From positions 1 through 26,338 of the forward strand of contig CAYQZZ010000025.1 in the NCBI GenBank assembly GCA_964422155.1: a stretch of DNA of 26,338 bases. The letters are read 5' to 3'. The translations under genes were made by a program, and so were the position numbers. Position 1 is the first letter of the stretch, and each line of letters opens with the position of its first letter. Below, piece by piece: positions 23,470-26,338 of this stretch. Source of the stretch: JBGPRB01 sp964422155. Its GTDB lineage: Bacteria > Chloroflexota > Dehalococcoidia > Dehalococcoidales > RBG-16-60-22. Under the pieces are notes generated by a model, which worked only from the letters and a program-made list of their open reading frames with translations, was not told the DNA's origin and ran no database searches.

Positions 23470-23958
23470 ATGAATGACGAATACAAAACGAAAGAGCAAC
23501 TTATGGCTGAATTGACTGCGCTGCGTCAGCACGTTACTGAACTAGAGGCAATAGACTTGAAATACCTACAATTGAAGGCACAATTGCACGAACGTGCCAA
23601 AGAAATCACCTGTATCTATGATGTTGTTAGGGTTATTGACGACCCAAATATTACTTTGCACGAAATCTATCAACAGGTTGTCAATGTACTTCCTATTGGT
23701 TGGCAATATCCGGAGATTACACAAGCTAAAATAGTCATTGGCGACAAGGAATTTAGGACATTAGGATATAGAGATACAAAGTGGAGGCTATCTTCGGATA
23801 TAAAAGTTTATGGCACAAAAAGGGGTATAATAGAGGTCTGCTATTTAGAGGAGAAACCAGAAAGGGACAAAGGACCATTCTTGAGCCAAGAGTTGATGCT
23901 GCTTTCAATTGTCGCCGGGCGGCTTGGAAGAGTTACCGAGCGCAGGCAGGCTAACTGA
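23470..23958 (+). CDS. Stand-alone coiled-coil/GAF-like sensor protein, probably truncated
   Basis: The 162-residue product has an N-terminal coiled coil (about 8-45, KEQLMAELTALRQHVTELEA) and a GAF-like domain (about 46-155) of the kind found in PAS/GAF histidine kinases (ITCIYDVVRVID, QVVNVLPIGWQYPEITQAKI, SQELMLLSIVAGRLG). It ends VTERRQAN, where relatives usually continue into a PAS or kinase domain, so it is probably a fragment or a separate sensory module. A good ribosome binding site (AGGAGG) precedes the ATG. The neighbours are transposase and nitroreductase remnants, so rearrangement is likely. Confidence 0.65.
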   Translation: MNDEYKTKEQLMAELTALRQHVTELEAIDLKYLQLKAQLHERAKEITCIYDVVRVIDDPNITLHEIYQQVVNVLPIGWQYPEITQAKIVIGDKEFRTLGYRDTKWRLSSDIKVYGTKRGIIEVCYLEEKPERDKGPFLSQELMLLSIVAGRLGRVTERRQAN

Positions 23959-23962
23959 CCTA

Positions 23963-24109
23963 TTACGCTTTTGGGCTTAGAATCCGAGTTAGTGAGGTAG
24001 TCAGCCTGTGGTGTACATGCTGTGCCAATTCCTCTTTCAATTCCCTGTCCTTAATCACAATGAATTCCCAAGGTTGTGTGTTAAATCCTGAAGGTGCCCA
24101 ACGTGCTTG
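23963..24109 (-). pseudogene. Nitroreductase-family remnant
   Basis: The minus-strand frame reads ARWAPSGFNTQPWEFIVIKD, then RELKEELAQH, the flavin-binding start region of nitroreductases. It then loses similarity and stops at TAA after SPKA. The part that should precede it is replaced by the 5' end of a lipoprotein gene in another frame. It is a broken fragment that cannot encode an active enzyme. Confidence 0.7.
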
Positions 24110-24272
24110 GTGCGGGAGTGACGGCAGGTGGTTCAGGAGCAGGTACGGGTGTGGGCAACAAAGTTGGTGCAGGCGTAGTATTAGGCGTGGGTATCTCGGA
24201 TGGCTGTTGAGTACAGCCAGCGAGTAGGAGCACCACTACAAAGATGCCAAGAATTAGCCTCTTGACCATCAT
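24081..24272 (-). CDS. Short proline-rich lipoprotein, probably truncated
   Basis: The 63-residue product has a complete lipoprotein signal with the lipobox LAGC (Cys20), then a Pro/Thr/Ala-rich linker (TPAPTLLPTPVPAPEP). It ends abruptly where the sequence enters the nitroreductase remnant in another frame (GTFRI). The signal and linker are typical of the N-terminus of a longer surface lipoprotein whose folded domain is lost. The 227 bases between it and the oxidoreductase gene hold no gene I can support. Confidence 0.5.
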   Translation of the reverse strand: MMVKRLILGIFVVVLLLAGCTQQPSEIPTPNTTPAPTLLPTPVPAPEPPAVTPAPSTLGTFRI

Positions 24273-24499
24273 GTCATCATTATCCTGGCCGAGTGTTCCC
24301 GTTACTGAGGAAATTTTACTCCATCATCGCCCTATCTGCAATTTCTGTAACTGGCAGGTTTGAAACTATAGGCCTTCAGGAATTGAAAGGGAAAATAGGA
24401 GTTCTAGCTAATGACTTTTACTCCACCACCATGACACAAACTGAGTTCTTGTTACCAACAATCATTTCATGTAGTGCAGAGAGTTGCCAGGGTTTTAAC

Positions 24500-26338
24500 C
24501 TACTTGGATGGGTACGCTATTTCCAGCTCTGCCAGTTTTTCAGGTGTGGGCACCCCGTTGACATCCCAGCCCATGTAGTAATAGTACCACTTTTTGGCTT
24601 TGTCCATGGTAGTGCGGTCAACAACAGGCTTCGTAGCCAGGACGCCATCAGTCTTCGGCTGATAATAACGCTGAGGATGCTCATCATCAGCCGCCGTAAG
24701 CCCCTCACGAAGGTTAAAAAGCCTCATCAATGTCAGGATTCTTTCAGAAACCTGGAGGAGCTCTACCCAGCTGGTATTCCAGCCGGTAACCGCCTTCATG
24801 AGTTCAAGCTTGTGGTCATTATTGATGAAAGGCATAAGGCAAATCACCAGGTAGTCATTCACCACTGACAGGCACTGTGTCAGCTTGAAAAGGCTCATTC
24901 TTTTAGCGCTGATTTCGTTATTGACGGGCGACATTATGCCGAACTTATTAAGATCGCTGAGACCCATCAGAGAAGTCCCGCCGCCAAAGCTGGAACAATG
25001 GTCGGCGCCATGGGGATTGAGCATGTACCCGATTTTTAACCCCATATTATCTCTGGGGTCGTGCATTGCAGATTCCAGCCCTTTAACGTTCATGGCGAAC
25101 TCTTCTGAGTCTTTACCCAGCTTCTTCGCCATCCGGGCGGTGCCTTCGGCGATAAAGTTACCGATTCCCTCGCGTCTGGCTATTAATTCAATAGCCTGCA
25201 ACATGACATCCGCATTACCGAATTTAAGTTTGATGCCACCCGTATCTTTATCGGTTATCAGGCCTCTTTCGTAACATTCCATAGCAAAGGCGATAGAACT
25301 CCCGGTAGATATGGTATCCAGCGACAGGGCATTGCAGCGTTCATTGCCTTTACAGATAGCTTTGAGGTCATCTATCCCGCAGTTTGAACCCAGGGCAGCA
25401 AGAGTCTCATATTCAGGTCCGCCGTAGTCAGGGTCACAGGTATAGGGTTCTTCGAATTTCACTACTTTCTTGCACCTTACGTTGCAGGCAAAGCAGCCTT
25501 CCATTTTTATTCTTACGGTTTCTTTAATTGTTACTCCGGTTATCAGTTTAACATTGGGGAAAAGCCCATCGCGTTGATTGCGCACCGGCAAATCCCCCGT
25601 CTGCTCATGCATGAGCATTTCCGGGCCGCCTGTTCCATACTCCGATAGATGATGCGGACGTGAGAGGAGTTCCTGTCTTAACGTCTTTATATATTCTTCA
25701 TTGACTATCGCCGGCATCTTGTGTCCTCTCACCGCGACAGCCTTGAGGTTCTTCGAGCCCATAACAGCGCCCAGACCTCCTCTACCGGCGGCATCGTTTA
25801 AACCCGTCATGATACAGGAGTAGCGAACCATGTTTTCGCCGGCCGGTCCGATTGAGGCTATCTGAATACGCTGGTCATCCAGTTCGTTTCTTAAAGCCTC
25901 CTGTGTCTCTTTAACATCTTTTCCCCAGAGATGACCGGCGTCTTTGATGATAGTCTGTCCATCGTTTATCCAGAGATATACCGGTCTGGCAGCTTTTCCT
26001 TCGATAATGATAGCATCGAATCCGGCACGCTTGAGTTCAGCCATCCAGAACCCGCCGGATTCTGATTTAGCGATGCCTCCCGTAAGTGGAGACTTGGCGC
26101 CAACACAGTAACGTGAAGCACCCGGCAGACTCAGCCCGGTTACCGGCCCCAGGGCAAATATCAGCTTGTTGTCCGGCCCCAGGGCATCCGCTCCCTGCTT
26201 CATCTCTTTCCACAGAAAATAGGCCACGAATCCGGCACCACCGATATATTTTCTGGCGAATTCATAAGTCAGAGGCTCTGATGCCACACTATTGTGGGAG
26301 AGGTTTACCCGCAGAATCTTACAGTTATAACCGCCCAT
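24500..26338 (-). CDS. Aldehyde:ferredoxin oxidoreductase (tungsten/molybdenum)
   Basis: Oxidises aldehydes to acids with ferredoxin as acceptor, using a tungsten or molybdenum bis-pyranopterin cofactor and one [4Fe-4S] cluster in the cytoplasm. The 612-residue protein shows the family start GGYNCKILRVNLS, the LIFALGPVTGLSLPGASRYC segment and GGFWMAELKRAGFDAIIIEG. Cluster ligands are Cys282, Cys285 and Cys289 in CFACNVRC, plus Cys500 in VVNDYLVICLMPF. GRGGLGAVMGSKNLKA is the pterin region. The start codon occupies the last three bases of the window, so the coding frame is complete but its promoter is not visible. Relatives include benzoyl-CoA-pathway and amino-acid-derived aldehyde enzymes; the substrate is unknown. 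Confidence 0.93.
   Translation of the reverse strand: MGGYNCKILRVNLSHNSVASEPLTYEFARKYIGGAGFVAYFLWKEMKQGADALGPDNKLIFALGPVTGLSLPGASRYCVGAKSPLTGGIAKSESGGFWMAELKRAGFDAIIIEGKAARPVYLWINDGQTIIKDAGHLWGKDVKETQEALRNELDDQRIQIASIGPAGENMVRYSCIMTGLNDAAGRGGLGAVMGSKNLKAVAVRGHKMPAIVNEEYIKTLRQELLSRPHHLSEYGTGGPEMLMHEQTGDLPVRNQRDGLFPNVKLITGVTIKETVRIKMEGCFACNVRCKKVVKFEEPYTCDPDYGGPEYETLAALGSNCGIDDLKAICKGNERCNALSLDTISTGSSIAFAMECYERGLITDKDTGGIKLKFGNADVMLQAIELIARREGIGNFIAEGTARMAKKLGKDSEEFAMNVKGLESAMHDPRDNMGLKIGYMLNPHGADHCSSFGGGTSLMGLSDLNKFGIMSPVNNEISAKRMSLFKLTQCLSVVNDYLVICLMPFINNDHKLELMKAVTGWNTSWVELLQVSERILTLMRLFNLREGLTAADDEHPQRYYQPKTDGVLATKPVVDRTTMDKAKKWYYYYMGWDVNGVPTPEKLAELEIAYPSK

Noticed and set aside
24273..24499. 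Minus-strand frame with coding-like stretches (IVGNKNSVCVMVVE, RPIVSNLPVTEIADRAMME)
   Set aside because: Three stops interrupt it within about 60 codons and no family could be named. It might be a further remnant, but the support is too weak to list.
24293..24868. Plus-strand 191-codon frame opposite the aldehyde oxidoreductase end
   Set aside because: Most of it is antisense to the well-supported oxidoreductase. The non-overlapping part shows no recognisable motif and starts without a ribosome binding site.

Overview
The window looks like a piece of an anaerobic, uncultivated bacterium of the Chloroflexota class Dehalococcoidia or a close relative. This is inferred from the gene content: a long-form hibernation factor, a tungsten/molybdenum aldehyde:ferredoxin oxidoreductase, a transhydroxylase-like molybdopterin enzyme without a visible partner subunit, a MEDS/PAS sensory protein, and many small membrane proteins and lipoproteins. 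Base composition is roughly balanced, and several genes use TTG or GTG starts with good Shine-Dalgarno sequences. No 16S rRNA is present, so the lineage is not proven.

Layout. The left edge holds the start of a biotin carboxylase gene on the minus strand. A plus-strand housekeeping run follows (rplY, amidohydrolase, thpR). It is interrupted at about 2.7-3.9 kb by an AT-richer toxin-antitoxin insert (RelE-type toxin first, then an AbrB-type antitoxin) and an unknown 160-residue protein. Plus-strand genes then continue: a response regulator with an HD-GYP domain, a zinc-ribbon miniprotein, a ComF-like phosphoribosyltransferase, hpf, three small membrane-protein genes, and an O6-alkylguanine-DNA alkyltransferase. 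On the minus strand come two RadC paralogues in tandem. One is an ordinary RadC; the other has a MEDS domain and two PAS domains fused in front of the RadC domain. A coiled-coil miniprotein, dnaE, a DUF1461-type membrane protein and two minus-strand envelope genes complete the core part.

From 18 kb on, the region looks like a decayed genomic island attached to tRNA-Val(GAC). The last 14 bases of that tRNA region recur 1.6 kb away at the end of a degenerate tRNA. A frame that ends inside this repeat encodes what looks like the last 50 residues of a site-specific recombinase. Beyond it lie the transhydroxylase-like gene, the remains of two transposases of different families, a stand-alone GAF-like sensor piece, a broken nitroreductase joined to a lipoprotein start, and the aldehyde:ferredoxin oxidoreductase gene. 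The start codon of that last gene coincides with the window edge.

How the parts fit together. The core genes cover translation (L25, HPF, ThpR), replication and repair (DnaE, RadC, Ogt) and signalling (HD-GYP regulator). The right third carries accessory redox enzymes, probably acting on aromatic compounds and aldehydes, in mobile-DNA debris. The most unusual gene is the MEDS-PAS-PAS-RadC fusion, which couples ligand sensing to a RadC-type JAMM domain and has a near-consensus promoter of its own.
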